From: Streptomyces noursei
GTDB taxonomy: Bacteria > Actinomycetota > Actinomycetes > Streptomycetales > Streptomycetaceae
Direction: 5' to 3'
Assembly (NCBI RefSeq): GCF_016917755.1
Contig: NZ_CP070326.1
Location: 7,564,001 to 7,628,000 of the forward strand
Length of the DNA: 64,000 nucleotides
In this document: positions 7,960-18,120 of the stretch, piece after piece
Layout: every line of letters begins with the position of its first letter
How positions within the stretch are numbered: position 1 is the first letter of the stretch
Notes under the pieces: model-generated
The model's database searches: none
Seen by the model: only the letters and a program-made list of their open reading frames with translations
What the model was told of the DNA's origin: nothing
Position numbers and translations under genes: made by a program

Positions 7960-9006
7960 ATGAGCATCAACAACTTGGATGAGTTTGCCCACACTTGGGA
8001 AGCGATCCGCGAGGACTACGACACACGCTCCAACGACGAGTACGACCAGAGCGTCCTTGACTGTGCCGCACGCCTGGCCGCCGACCCGGCCGGCCAGACG
8101 GCCTACGCCTGGACGCTCGGTCTGGTGCTCATGGCTCCTTACCTCGGCTACGCGATCGACGACACCGGCAAGCCCGAAGCCGTCGCCGCGCTGCAGGCCG
8201 CCGACAGCGCACTCCACGACCGCCCCTGCGCCCATGACGAACACCTCTACCGGGAACACGAAGAGGAATTCGACCTCGACCTGGCCGAGCAACTGCTCGG
8301 CCTGTCGGACCCGACCGCGCCGTGGGACGAGGACCACTGCCGAGAGGCATGGCTGTGCCCCCGGAACATTGCCGGCTTCGCGCGCATCGCTTTGGACATC
8401 ATCGAGCCCGGAACGACCCGGGATGTCCCCCCTCGCCTGCCGATCGGCACGGAAGAGAGCATCCAGACACTGTCCGCGGTGCTCCATGGCTACCCCCGGG
8501 CCGGAACCGACCTCGCATGGGAACTCACCGCCCCGGCGCTGGACCTCGCCGCCGCTGCGTCGCAAGACCGGCCCGGATGCCTCTTGACCGTCCACGCCAT
8601 AGCGGCCTACGCCGCGTCCGACATGTGCGAAGCACCATCCGTCGTCGAGGAACTCATCAACGCCCTGGAGAAGACGCTGCCCCACTACGCGGACGCGACG
8701 TGTGGGCACACCCAGCACGCCGAGCCACCCCGTTGGGCGCCGGACCTCGCCGAACTCGGCATCCAGCTCTCCTCCCCCGGCGGACGCGCCCGCTACGAAC
8801 GCACCCGCCGGCAGGACGAGGACCCGCCGCTGGAGAACCTTCTCTGCCCAGTCGCCCTCGCCCGGATCGCCCAGGACTCGTTGAAGAACTTGCGTTCACG
8901 ACACGCCCAACTCATCGCCGATCCAGATGCCGAGGATGCCGCGGGTGCCACGGGTTCCTTCGACGGGAACCGCCATGGCGACATGGACGGGACGACGGCG
9001 GCCTGA
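7960..9006 (+). CDS. Hypothetical protein, cytoplasmic, acidic
   Basis: A 348-aa protein I do not recognise. It starts at ATG 7960 with a weak GTAGGG upstream. The sequence is acidic and mostly helical-looking, with paired Trp/His-rich patches (residues ~20-60, DEYDQSVLDCAARLAADPAG; residues ~95-110, HLYREHEEEFDLDLAEQL) and several Cys. There is no signal peptide or membrane span. Codon usage is typical of the window and all six-frame alternatives look like shadows, which supports a real gene. It stands alone, upstream of and convergent with the PKS-associated P450. The C-terminal ~30 residues are Gly/Asp-rich and probably disordered. Confidence 0.7.
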   Translation: MSINNLDEFAHTWEAIREDYDTRSNDEYDQSVLDCAARLAADPAGQTAYAWTLGLVLMAPYLGYAIDDTGKPEAVAALQAADSALHDRPCAHDEHLYREHEEEFDLDLAEQLLGLSDPTAPWDEDHCREAWLCPRNIAGFARIALDIIEPGTTRDVPPRLPIGTEESIQTLSAVLHGYPRAGTDLAWELTAPALDLAAAASQDRPGCLLTVHAIAAYAASDMCEAPSVVEELINALEKTLPHYADATCGHTQHAEPPRWAPDLAELGIQLSSPGGRARYERTRRQDEDPPLENLLCPVALARIAQDSLKNLRSRHAQLIADPDAEDAAGATGSFDGNRHGDMDGTTAA

Positions 9007-9073
9007 TCGTCACGCACCTTCACGTCAGGTGCTGCTGATGTGCCTGGCGTGCGTCACCGCCCTGTCTGCACGC

Positions 9074-10441
9074 TCATCCGCGCCCCTGCCTGTGGGTCGG
9101 GACGAGAGCGAAGCGGAGTGTGGTGTGGTCGATGGTGTGCGGGAGCCGCTCCGACGGGGCGAGTGGGGGGCGTGAGAACAGCAGGTGGGCTGTGTGGTCG
9201 CGCAGGAGGGCGGCGAGGAGGGTTGCGGCGGTGAACAGGACGAGATCCTGCCCGGGGCACTTCGCCGGACCGCGGCTGAAGGGAGCCAGGGCCCAGTTGT
9301 CCTCGTTGCGGCCGTCCAGCCAGGCGTCGGGCTCGAACCGGTCGGCGTGTGGGAGGTGTTGGGCGTCGCGGTGGAAGAAGGAGCTGTAGAAGACGACGCC
9401 GGTGTCGACCGGGGTGGTGGTGCCGTTGTGCCAGGTGATCTCCGCTGTGGTGTCGCGCAGGATGGCCACGGAGGTGGGCCAGAGGCGCAGCGACTCCAGG
9501 ACGCATGCCCGGAGGAACGGCAGTGTGTCGGCGGTGGCCGGCTGGTCGGCGTCCGTGCCGGAGAGTTCGATGCGTACCCGGTCGGCGTGGTCGCGGTGGC
9601 TGGCCAGGAGGGCGAGGGCGCTGTACGTGGCGATGGATGCGGCGTCGTAGGCGAAGAGCCAGTGCGGGATCTGCCCCACGGCGTTGGCCGCTTCGGCGCA
9701 CGGGGTGGCCGCGACCAGGGCGGCGAGGCTGTCGGGTTCGGCGCTGTCCACATAGGAGCGTACGCGGGCGAGGAATGCAGTGCGGGTGGCGTTCTTCGGT
9801 TTGCGGAAGTTGAGCCAGTTGCCGTCGGTGCGCAGGGTGGCCAGGAGTCCGGTGAGGTGGTGGTCGTCGCGGGCGGCGTCGCCGAGGACGACGCGGCGGA
9901 TGATGCGCCAGAAGGCGGCGGAGAACGCGTCCCAGTCCAGGGGCCGGCCCGAGCTGTGGTGGAGGTCCAGCAGAGACTGGGCTTCTTCGCGGATGCGGGG
10001 GGTGAGGGCAGGGAAGAGCCGGTGGGCCGGAGCGCCCCAGTCGAGGACCGTCTCGTTGAAGGCGCGGCGCTCGGCGCGGACTTCGCCGGGGGCGATGATG
10101 ACGCCGTCGGGCTCGAAGTGGCGCAGGCAGCCGGTCTTTTCCCGGTTGGCGGAGGTGAGGGGCGCAGGTGTGGCGGCGAACAGGAGCCGGGCGTCCTGTG
10201 GGGAGAGCAGTACGAGCGCCCGCCGCCCCGGGACGACGACCGAGAGCGGGCCCGCGCCGTGCCGTCGGCGTAGACGTGTGAGGGTGCGATTGGCCATCCG
10301 ATTGGTGTCGAACCTGGCGGCCAGGCGGACCATACGGGGGCGGCGCAGGATCGCCCCCTGGGCCAGGGTGGGGATGAGGACGGTGACGCCCAGCAGAACC
10401 GTCTCCAGAGTTGACGCTCGTACGGGTGACCGCTGTTGCAT
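9074..10441 (-). CDS. Cytochrome P450, downstream of the PKS
   Basis: A 455-aa P450. The haem-binding loop is FSRGPAKCPGQDL with Cys395 as axial ligand; the K-helix ExxR is ESLR, followed by the FEPDAWL block. The N-terminal ~30 residues are hydrophobic (TVLIPTLAQG), unusual for a soluble bacterial P450 and perhaps a membrane-associating segment. The I-helix acid/Thr pair is poorly conserved (FAYDAASIATYSAL). AAGGA precedes ATG 10441. It follows the giant PKS gene by 185 bp on the same strand and is most simply a tailoring oxygenase for its product. Redox partners are not adjacent. Confidence 0.88.
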   Translation of the reverse strand: MQQRSPVRASTLETVLLGVTVLIPTLAQGAILRRPRMVRLAARFDTNRMANRTLTRLRRRHGAGPLSVVVPGRRALVLLSPQDARLLFAATPAPLTSANREKTGCLRHFEPDGVIIAPGEVRAERRAFNETVLDWGAPAHRLFPALTPRIREEAQSLLDLHHSSGRPLDWDAFSAAFWRIIRRVVLGDAARDDHHLTGLLATLRTDGNWLNFRKPKNATRTAFLARVRSYVDSAEPDSLAALVAATPCAEAANAVGQIPHWLFAYDAASIATYSALALLASHRDHADRVRIELSGTDADQPATADTLPFLRACVLESLRLWPTSVAILRDTTAEITWHNGTTTPVDTGVVFYSSFFHRDAQHLPHADRFEPDAWLDGRNEDNWALAPFSRGPAKCPGQDLVLFTAATLLAALLRDHTAHLLFSRPPLAPSERLPHTIDHTTLRFALVPTHRQGRG

Positions 10442-10626
10442 GAGCTGTCCTTATCAGGGTTGCGAGTGGCGTGAGCAGCGCGGCGTGGAGGTCGAGATCG
10501 TGATGCGGGTGGTCGTGTTCGACGTGCGGGTGGGGTGTGTTTCCGGCGGCCTTGTCCGAGCGTTCAGTGGTGGGCGTGCGGCGTGGAAGGGAGAGGCACG
10601 GACTGTTGGATGAGGAGGGCGGTTCA

Positions 10627-13600
10627 CTACGATCGCGGCTCGGTGGCCGGGGGCTGGTCGTTGTGCAGCCCGAGTCGCAGGTGCAGCAGCGCGGTGAGGC
10701 CGTCGATGGTCCGGTCGCTGCGCAGAAGCTCCATCGGGGGGATGTCGATGTCGAATTGGTGGCGCATCGACGCCAGGAGTTCGGCGGCCATGAGGGAGTC
10801 GATGCCGTACTCGTCCAGCCTGCGGTGTGGGTCCAGGGCGGCCGGGTCCATCTGCACGACTTTGGCCAGTAGCTGGGTGATGGCGTCCTGCAGTGCGACG
10901 CGGGCCTCTTCCGGGGGAAGGACTGCCAGTGCTGCGAACATCTCCTCGCGGGATGCGCCGCCCGTCTCGCTGTGCTCGGGCAGCAGCAGGGTGTGGCGCG
11001 GGCTGTTGAGGGTGGGCAGGAGACCTCGGAACCTGCCCCAGTTGTAGCGGCCCACACCGGCCACCGGGGTGTCGCGGGTGAGCAGATCGTCGACTGCGGC
11101 GAACGCGTCACGGAGGCGGAGGGGTTCCAGGCCGATGGCGGAGAGCTGGGCGGTCAGGTCGTTGCGGGTGACGTATCCGGTTTCGCCGAGCGCTCCCCAC
11201 GCGATGGCCTGGGCCGGGAGCCCGGCCGCGTGCCGCTGGCGTACCAGGGCTTCGACGAAGAGGTTGCCCGCGACGTAGGGGGCCTGGTGCAGGTTGCCGA
11301 AGCACGCGGTGACCGAGGAGATCAGGAGGAACAGGTCCAGCCGCCGGTCCCGGGTGAGCCGGTCCAGCACCAGCGCGCCGCCTGCCTTGGGGGCCAGTAC
11401 GGCGGCGAAGCGTTCTTCGGACAGTTCGCTCAGGGGCGCGTCGTCGAGGTGCATGGCGCAGTGCACCACGCCGCGCAGCGGACGTCCTTCGGCGTCGATG
11501 CTCTCCAGCAGGGCGGACATGCTCGCCGTGTCGGTGCAGTCGGTCGCATGCGCGGTGACCTGGATTCCGCGGCGGGCCAGCGCGTCGAGCAGGGCGGGGG
11601 CCTCGGGGGTGGCTGCGCCGCGTCGGCCGACCAGGGCGAGATGGCGGGCTCCGTGGTCGGCGAGCCAGTGTGCGGTGGCGGCCCCGAAACCGCTGAGCCC
11701 GCCGGTGATGAGATAGGTGCCCTGCGGGTCCAGGGCGGGGCGGCCGGCATCCGCTTCGACGGTGAGGGGTTCGTCCAGGGGGTCGAAGGCGACCACGACC
11801 TTGCCGATGTGCCGGGAGTGCTGCATCAGCTCGAACGCCTCGCGCACTCGGGCCGCCGGGAACACGGTGTGCGGCAGTGGCCGGTAGGCACCGCTGTGCA
11901 CGCGTGCGCCGACCTCGTCGATCACGGCGAGCGCCTCGTCGGGACGGTGCATCAGGGCGAGCAGGTCGACGCCGAAGAAGGCGAGGTTGTGGTGGAACGG
12001 TGCGAGGGAGAGGGGTTTGTTCTCGTGGATGTCGCGCTTGCCCAGTTCGATGAACCGACCTCCCGGACGCAACAGTTCGAGGCTGCGGCCGATGGCCTCA
12101 CCGGCGAGGGAGTTGATCACGACATCGACGCCGTGCCCACCGGTGAGGCGTTTGATCTCTTCGGCGAAGTCGAGGGTGCGGGAGTCCAGCACGTGCCTGG
12201 CGCCGAGCGAGCGCAGCAGATCGCGTTTGGTCTCGCTGCCTGCGGTGGCGATGACGTGGGCACCGCGCAGGGAGGCGAATTGGAGTACGGCAAGCCCGAC
12301 ACCGCCGGCGCCGCCGTGGATCAGTACGGTCTCGTCCGCCCGGAGCCTGGCCAGGTGCTCCAGGCTGTAGTGCACGGTGGAGAAGGCCACCGGAAGGGTC
12401 GCCGCGGCCTCGAAGCCCATGCCGTCGGGGAGGGGCCACAGCCCCTCGACCGGGGCGGTCACGTGCGAGGCGAGGGCTGCGCTCGCGAGGCCGAAGACAC
12501 GGTCGCCGACGGCCGGCGTGCGGACCCCGGGCCCCACCGCGGTGACGATGCCGGCGTATTCGATGCCGGGCGCTGTGTACAGGGTTCCTTCGCTGAGTTC
12601 CGACGGCAGCAATCCGGTCACGGACATGACGTCCCGGTAGTTCAGTGCGGCGGCCCGCACGGCGACCGTGACCTCCCCCTCGCCCGGTTCCCGGGGCTCG
12701 GACGACTTCCAGCCGACGGCGTAGGAGAGACCGGGATTGTGCACGTCCAGTGTGTAGGAGGCCGCAGCACCGGCGGGCGTGGTGGGGAGCGGCGTCTCGC
12801 GGGGGACGAAACGTCCCCCGCGGGTGAGCAGGATCTCGTTCTCCTGCGAGGGGGAGAGGAGCTCGCGCGCCAACCGGTGGGCGTCGTCGGCCACGATGCC
12901 GGACCGGTCGAGGCTGACGCGTCGGACGGTCAGGTCCGGGTACTCGTTGTCCAGCGTGCGGGCGATGCCCCAGGCGGCCGCGTCGGCGGGTGCCTGGGCA
13001 CGCTCGGGCGCGGGGAGGGCGCCGCTGGGACGGGTCACGAGCCACAGCGAGACGCGGCCGTGGGGCCCGTGCTCTCCTTCGGACCGCGCCAACTTGCCCA
13101 GCAGGGTGGCGCGTTGTGCCGCACGCGCCGTGAGCCCGTCGACGTCGGAGGGTGTGGTGTCGGCCAGGACCAGCACCAGGTGGCGTTCCTCGGCCGGCTC
13201 GTCGCTGCCGCCTCGCCACTGCGGTACGTCCTCGTCTGCCTGGGCGCGGTGTACCGCATGCCGTCCCGACGCGGCGAGCAGTTCCGCCATGGAGTCGGCG
13301 AGCGGTGCCTCGGCCGGCGTTTCCGGGACGATGACGTATTCCGCGGTCCTGGGACCGACGGGAAGCGCGGGGCGCAGTACGCGCGGCCTCGGGCGGGCGG
13401 TGGCCAGTACGACGGAGGCGGCGAGGTCCGATGCGCAGTCGTCCCCGAGCTGGGCGATATCGGTGAAGCCGCACCGCTCCAGCAGCGGCAGCCAGTCTCC
13501 CGCGGACAGCAGGGCCGAGCGCGGGCGCAGCTCACGGTCGGTGTGATGGTGCCAGAGACCGTCCAGGGTCCCGAACCAGGGGGCCAGCCACTCGGCGCTG

Positions 13601-16600
13601 TGGTTCTCGAAGTTCAGCAGGCGACCGCCGGGGGTCAGGAGGCGGGCGATCCGTTGCAGGGTCGCGGTGAGATCCCTGCAGGTGTGCAGGGCGTTGGAGG
13701 CCACTACGAGATCAAAGCCGCCGTCGGCCAGGCCCTGATCTGCCAGATCCCCGTCGAGATCGAAGGTGCGGTATTGCACGAAGTCGTACCGTGCGAAGCG
13801 CTGTTGGGCGCGTGGCAGGAAGAAGGCGGACACGTCGGTGTATACGTACATGGTCCGGTCGGCCGGCAGGGCGGGCAGCAAGGCGCTGGCCAGTCCGCCG
13901 GTGCCGGCACCGACTTCGAGGACGCGCAGTGGTCGGTCGGCCGGCCAGCGCCGCACCACTTCGCCGACCAGCGCCTGTGCGATGCGGTTGTGGAAGCGGC
14001 TGAAGGGCGCGGTGTCGAAGAACAGCTCCAGGGCGTGTCCCGCTCCCTCACCGGTCAGGAGCTCCAGTGGGTCGCATTCCCCGCGAAGCAACGCAAGGAT
14101 CCGCACGCGATGGCGTTCCACCAGTGCCGCCTCGTTGACGGAGGCAGGGAAATCCCACAACGTCGTGCGGTGCAGCTCCGAAGGCCGGCGTTCGGCGGGC
14201 GCGAGCAGCCAGTGGTCGGGGGCCACGCGGGTGACGAAGCCGTGCCGTTCCAGGACCGGCAGTTCCGTCTCCAACAGGGGGATGTGCTTCGCCAGCATCC
14301 CCGCCTCGGTCAGCGCGGCCGGGGTGAAGGGGCGGGAAGGGCCGGGCAGGAGGCGCTCCAGGGCTGCCGCGATGCACGCCGCGAAGTATGCCTGGGCGAA
14401 CTCGACTCCCCCGGCGTCCCTCCATGGCCGCCAGGCCCGGCGTAGTTCGGCGATCCGTTCCCCGCAGGCGGCGGCGATCAGCCGGGAGGCGGGCAGGGGG
14501 CTCGCCTCGGCCGGGACATCGGGATGCGGGGCGGCGCGGAGCACGGTGTGATGCCGGGTCACGGGTGCCTGTGTGGGGTTGACGAGGCGGCGGAGACGGC
14601 AGCCCGTCATCTCGACGGCGACAGCGCCGTCCTCGTCGGTGACGGTGATGTCCCAGCACGCTTCGGTCGGGGTACTGGACCGCTCGCGTACGTGCACCAG
14701 CCCCTCGGCGGTGGGGGTACGCCAGACGTGCACGGCGTTGAAGGCCGAGGGGAGGTAGGCGCCACCGTCGGCCATGAGCCCGTCCAGCAGCGGTGCACCG
14801 GCCTGCAGAGCGCCGTCGAGCAGTGCGGGGTGTGCCGTGAACTGGTCCTGCGGTTCCGTGTGTCGGTAGGCGGCCAGCACCTCGCCCGCCCCCACCTGCA
14901 GATCGGTCAGGACCTGGAACGCCGGCCCGTAGGCCAGCCCCCGCTCCGCCAGTGCCCTGTACTGGTCGGCGGCCGCGATGTGGCGCGGGCACCGGGCCCG
15001 GAGGCCGGCCAGGTCCAAGGGGCCGGGGGCGCGGCCGATGCGTTGACGGACTCGTGCGCGCACATGTTGCCGCGGTTCAGCTGCGTTCTCGTCGGTGCTG
15101 GTGATGGTCACCACCGCGTCGTCCGGGTTGAGCGCGAGCTGGGTGTGGACGCTGGAGGCTTCCGCCCAGGGGATCATCAGCGGGCTGCTGATGTCCAGGT
15201 GGTCGATCGCCACCGCGCTCCGCAGCGCCCGCTCGCCCGCGGCCAGGATCATCTCCACATAGGCCGTTGCGGGCACGACGACGGACCCTGCCAACCTGTG
15301 ATCGGGCAGCCACGGCACCAGCACCGGTTCGACGGCACCGTGCCACACCGGATGCGGGCCGGGCATCCGCTCCCCCAACAAGGGATGCTCCACCTGGCCG
15401 TTGCCGCTGCTGCACACCCAGCCGCGCGGCGAGCCACTCCAGTGGCGCTCGCGCTGCCAGGGGTAGGAAGGGAGGTCCACCACCCGGCCCTGGCGCGGGA
15501 AGTACGGCGTCCAGTCGATGTCAGCGCCGGCGGCCATCGCCCCCTCGACCGCCGTACGCAGTGCCTGGTCGCCCCCCGTCGCACGTCGCAGCGTGGGCAC
15601 GACGGCCCGGGCGCCGGTACGCGCGCGACCGGTGGTGCGGCGCAGATAGGTCTGCAGGACGGGGTGCGGCCCGATCTCCAGGAAGACGTCCGCCCCGTGA
15701 TCCATCGCGGCCTCGATCGCGGGGCCGAACTGCACCGGCTCCCGCACGTTCCGCCACCAGTAGGCGGCGTCCAGCTCTCTGCCGTCGATCCGCTGTGCCG
15801 TCACCGTGGAGAACAGCGGTAGACGGGTCGCCGAGGGCGCCAGGTCCTCCAACGACCGCAGCAGCGGTTCCCGTAGGGCGTCCATGGTGGCACTGTGGAA
15901 GGCGTAGTCCAACTCCAGCACGGTGCACAAGGCACCCCGAGCGGTCATATCGGCGGCCAGGCAGAGCAGTTGGCTCTCGGGGCCCGAGACGGTCACGTCG
16001 TGGTCCGTGTTCACCGCCGCCACCGCCAGTCCCGGGTAGCCGGCGAGGGCGGCGACCGCCTCTTCCTGGGACAGGGCCAGGGCCGCCATCCGACCACAGC
16101 CAGCGGTAGCGGCCTGCGCCCGGGAGCGCTCCGCGATGACCCGCGCCGCCTGCTGAAGGCTCAGCGACCCGGCCACGTGGGCGGCGGCGACCTCGCCCAC
16201 GCTGTGGCCGATCACGGCGGACGGTGTGATGCCGCGGTCACGCAGCACGGCCGTCACACCGAGTTGCACGGCGAACAGCAGCGGCTGGGCCACCTCGGTC
16301 GCCCGCAGCTCGGACTCTGTCACCGTGGCCAACTTGTCGGCCACCGACCAGCCCAGATGCGGCCTCAGCGCTTCGTCCACCGCGGCCAGGGCAGTGGCGA
16401 AGGGGCCTCCGCCTCCCAACAGGTCGGCTCCCATACCCGCCCACTGGGCCCCGTTGCCGGAGAAGACGAACGCGACCCGCCCGCGCTCCGTTGCCTCCCC
16501 GACCGCGCCGCCACTCGCCCCAGGCACCTCCTCGGCCGCTTCCAGCGGCTCTCCCTCGCCCGGGAAGGTCGCCGCCAGCCGGTCGGCCGCCTCCTTCGGC

Positions 16601-18120
16601 CCAGTCGCGATCACCACGGCCCGGTGCCTGTGCGCACCGCGTCGCATGGTCGTGGTGTAGGCGAGGTCGTGGAACTGTTCGGCCTCGGTCCGCGCCAGTC
16701 GTTCGGTCATACGGACCGCTGTCTGGCGCAGGGCCTGCGGGGTCCGAGCCGATACCAGCACCGGGCAGGCCGCGTCCATGGCAGCTGCCGCCGCGCCCGC
16801 GGTGCGCGGTACGTCCTTGGCGGCGCCGACGATGACATGGGCGTTGGAACCGCCGAAACCGAAGGAGTTGACTCCCACAACCGGCCGGGCCACATCCGGC
16901 AGGGGCAGGGCCTCGACCACCGGAACCAGGTTCAGGCCGGCGAAGTCGATGTCCGGGTTCGCCGGTTGGCTGTGCAGCGTAGCCGGGGCGGTGCCGTGGC
17001 GCAGCACCAGAAGTGCCTTGAGCAGCCCGGCGATTCCGGAGGCGGGTTCCAGGTGGCCCACGTTCGACTTCACCGATCCGATCGGCAACGCCCCCACGTG
17101 CCGACGGCGGCCCAGCGCGCGGCCTACGGCGCGGCACTCGGCCGGATCGCCGACCGGGGTGCCGGTTCCATGTGCCTCCAGGTACACCAACTCATCCGGA
17201 TTGACGCGTGCTTGCTCGTACACCGTGCGCAACAGCGCTTCCTGCGCATCGGGGTTGGGCAGCGAAATACCGGCGGTGCGGCCGTCGCTGTTGGTGCCGC
17301 TGCCGAGAATGACACCGTGTACCCGATCGCCGTCGGCTTGTGCGTCCTCAAGCCTCTTCAGGACGACGAGGCCGCCGCCCTCGGCCCTGACGAAACCGTC
17401 CGCCTCGGCCGAGAAGGCCGCACATCTGCCCCGTTTGGAGAGCATGGACGCCTGCGAGAAACCCACATAGTGATACGGGCTGAGCAGTACATTCGCACCC
17501 GCGGCCAGTACCAGTCCGCTGGTGCCGTTCCACAGTGTGCGACACGCGTGGTCCAATGCCACCAGCGAGGACGAGCAGGCCGTGTCGATCGCCAGACTGG
17601 GGCCGCGTAGGTCCAGGCAGTGCGAGAGACGGTTCGCGGCCAGCGACGAGGAGGCTCCTGCCATGGTGTAGGCGTTGGCCGAGCGCGGCCTCATCAATTG
17701 CAGCGCACCATAGGAGGCGTCGCAGATTCCGACGTAGACCGCGGCGTCCGAACCCGCCAGCACTCGCGGGGAGATCGCCGCATCGTCCAGCGCCTCCGCG
17801 GCGAGCTCCAGCAGCAGCCGGTGCTGGGGGTCCATCTGCGCCGCCTCTTTCGGCGTGATACCGAAGTATTCGGCATCGAAAGACGCGATATCGCAGAGGA
17901 ATCCACCTGCGACGGTATAGCTCTTCCCGGTGCGCGGCACGCTCGTATCGATGAACCGGGTGGGGTCGAACCGTTCGGCGGGCGCTTCACCGATCAGGTC
18001 CCGTCCCTCTTTCAGAACCCGCCACAATCCCTCCAGATCGACGATGCCGCCGGGCAGTCGACATGCGGCCCCTACGATGGCGATCGGATGATTCGGTCCA
18101 GGGACGTGGCTGAAGCTCAT
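10627..18120 (-). CDS. Single-module reducing type I polyketide synthase (KS-AT-DH-cMT-ER-KR-ACP)
   Basis: About 2497 aa. KS (~10-435) has DTACSSS with Cys182 plus His317 (EAHGTGT) and His356 (KSNVGHLE). AT (~545-840) has GHSVGE with Ser640 and YAFHS, nearer malonyl- than methylmalonyl-type. DH has HRLAGSVVVP (His941) and HPALLDGAL (Asp1102). A C-methyltransferase (LEVGAGTGG, ~1401) precedes ER (HGGAGGVGLAVLQFA, ~1935) and KR (TGGLSGFG; Ser, Tyr2282, Asn2286; LDD, B-type). ACP has YGIDSLMAAEL (Ser2442). All domains look intact; no thioesterase or docking region is present, so it probably works iteratively, like fungal reducing PKSs, with release in trans. ATG 18120 has GAGGA 6 bp upstream; ATG 18126 abuts it. 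Confidence 0.93.
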   Translation of the reverse strand: MSFSHVPGPNHPIAIVGAACRLPGGIVDLEGLWRVLKEGRDLIGEAPAERFDPTRFIDTSVPRTGKSYTVAGGFLCDIASFDAEYFGITPKEAAQMDPQHRLLLELAAEALDDAAISPRVLAGSDAAVYVGICDASYGALQLMRPRSANAYTMAGASSSLAANRLSHCLDLRGPSLAIDTACSSSLVALDHACRTLWNGTSGLVLAAGANVLLSPYHYVGFSQASMLSKRGRCAAFSAEADGFVRAEGGGLVVLKRLEDAQADGDRVHGVILGSGTNSDGRTAGISLPNPDAQEALLRTVYEQARVNPDELVYLEAHGTGTPVGDPAECRAVGRALGRRRHVGALPIGSVKSNVGHLEPASGIAGLLKALLVLRHGTAPATLHSQPANPDIDFAGLNLVPVVEALPLPDVARPVVGVNSFGFGGSNAHVIVGAAKDVPRTAGAAAAAMDAACPVLVSARTPQALRQTAVRMTERLARTEAEQFHDLAYTTTMRRGAHRHRAVVIATGPKEAADRLAATFPGEGEPLEAAEEVPGASGGAVGEATERGRVAFVFSGNGAQWAGMGADLLGGGGPFATALAAVDEALRPHLGWSVADKLATVTESELRATEVAQPLLFAVQLGVTAVLRDRGITPSAVIGHSVGEVAAAHVAGSLSLQQAARVIAERSRAQAATAGCGRMAALALSQEEAVAALAGYPGLAVAAVNTDHDVTVSGPESQLLCLAADMTARGALCTVLELDYAFHSATMDALREPLLRSLEDLAPSATRLPLFSTVTAQRIDGRELDAAYWWRNVREPVQFGPAIEAAMDHGADVFLEIGPHPVLQTYLRRTTGRARTGARAVVPTLRRATGGDQALRTAVEGAMAAGADIDWTPYFPRQGRVVDLPSYPWQRERHWSGSPRGWVCSSGNGQVEHPLLGERMPGPHPVWHGAVEPVLVPWLPDHRLAGSVVVPATAYVEMILAAGERALRSAVAIDHLDISSPLMIPWAEASSVHTQLALNPDDAVVTITSTDENAAEPRQHVRARVRQRIGRAPGPLDLAGLRARCPRHIAAADQYRALAERGLAYGPAFQVLTDLQVGAGEVLAAYRHTEPQDQFTAHPALLDGALQAGAPLLDGLMADGGAYLPSAFNAVHVWRTPTAEGLVHVRERSSTPTEACWDITVTDEDGAVAVEMTGCRLRRLVNPTQAPVTRHHTVLRAAPHPDVPAEASPLPASRLIAAACGERIAELRRAWRPWRDAGGVEFAQAYFAACIAAALERLLPGPSRPFTPAALTEAGMLAKHIPLLETELPVLERHGFVTRVAPDHWLLAPAERRPSELHRTTLWDFPASVNEAALVERHRVRILALLRGECDPLELLTGEGAGHALELFFDTAPFSRFHNRIAQALVGEVVRRWPADRPLRVLEVGAGTGGLASALLPALPADRTMYVYTDVSAFFLPRAQQRFARYDFVQYRTFDLDGDLADQGLADGGFDLVVASNALHTCRDLTATLQRIARLLTPGGRLLNFENHSAEWLAPWFGTLDGLWHHHTDRELRPRSALLSAGDWLPLLERCGFTDIAQLGDDCASDLAASVVLATARPRPRVLRPALPVGPRTAEYVIVPETPAEAPLADSMAELLAASGRHAVHRAQADEDVPQWRGGSDEPAEERHLVLVLADTTPSDVDGLTARAAQRATLLGKLARSEGEHGPHGRVSLWLVTRPSGALPAPERAQAPADAAAWGIARTLDNEYPDLTVRRVSLDRSGIVADDAHRLARELLSPSQENEILLTRGGRFVPRETPLPTTPAGAAASYTLDVHNPGLSYAVGWKSSEPREPGEGEVTVAVRAAALNYRDVMSVTGLLPSELSEGTLYTAPGIEYAGIVTAVGPGVRTPAVGDRVFGLASAALASHVTAPVEGLWPLPDGMGFEAAATLPVAFSTVHYSLEHLARLRADETVLIHGGAGGVGLAVLQFASLRGAHVIATAGSETKRDLLRSLGARHVLDSRTLDFAEEIKRLTGGHGVDVVINSLAGEAIGRSLELLRPGGRFIELGKRDIHENKPLSLAPFHHNLAFFGVDLLALMHRPDEALAVIDEVGARVHSGAYRPLPHTVFPAARVREAFELMQHSRHIGKVVVAFDPLDEPLTVEADAGRPALDPQGTYLITGGLSGFGAATAHWLADHGARHLALVGRRGAATPEAPALLDALARRGIQVTAHATDCTDTASMSALLESIDAEGRPLRGVVHCAMHLDDAPLSELSEERFAAVLAPKAGGALVLDRLTRDRRLDLFLLISSVTACFGNLHQAPYVAGNLFVEALVRQRHAAGLPAQAIAWGALGETGYVTRNDLTAQLSAIGLEPLRLRDAFAAVDDLLTRDTPVAGVGRYNWGRFRGLLPTLNSPRHTLLLPEHSETGGASREEMFAALAVLPPEEARVALQDAITQLLAKVVQMDPAALDPHRRLDEYGIDSLMAAELLASMRHQFDIDIPPMELLRSDRTIDGLTALLHLRLGLHNDQPPATEPRS

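Noticed and set aside
9054..11111. 685-codon minus-strand ORF over the P450 and PKS end
   Set aside because: It is in a different frame from both the P450 haem motif and the ACP; Pro/Arg-rich, so a shadow.
10972..14445. 1157-codon plus-strand ORF inside the PKS gene
   Set aside because: It is the antisense shadow of the PKS; all domain motifs are on the minus strand.
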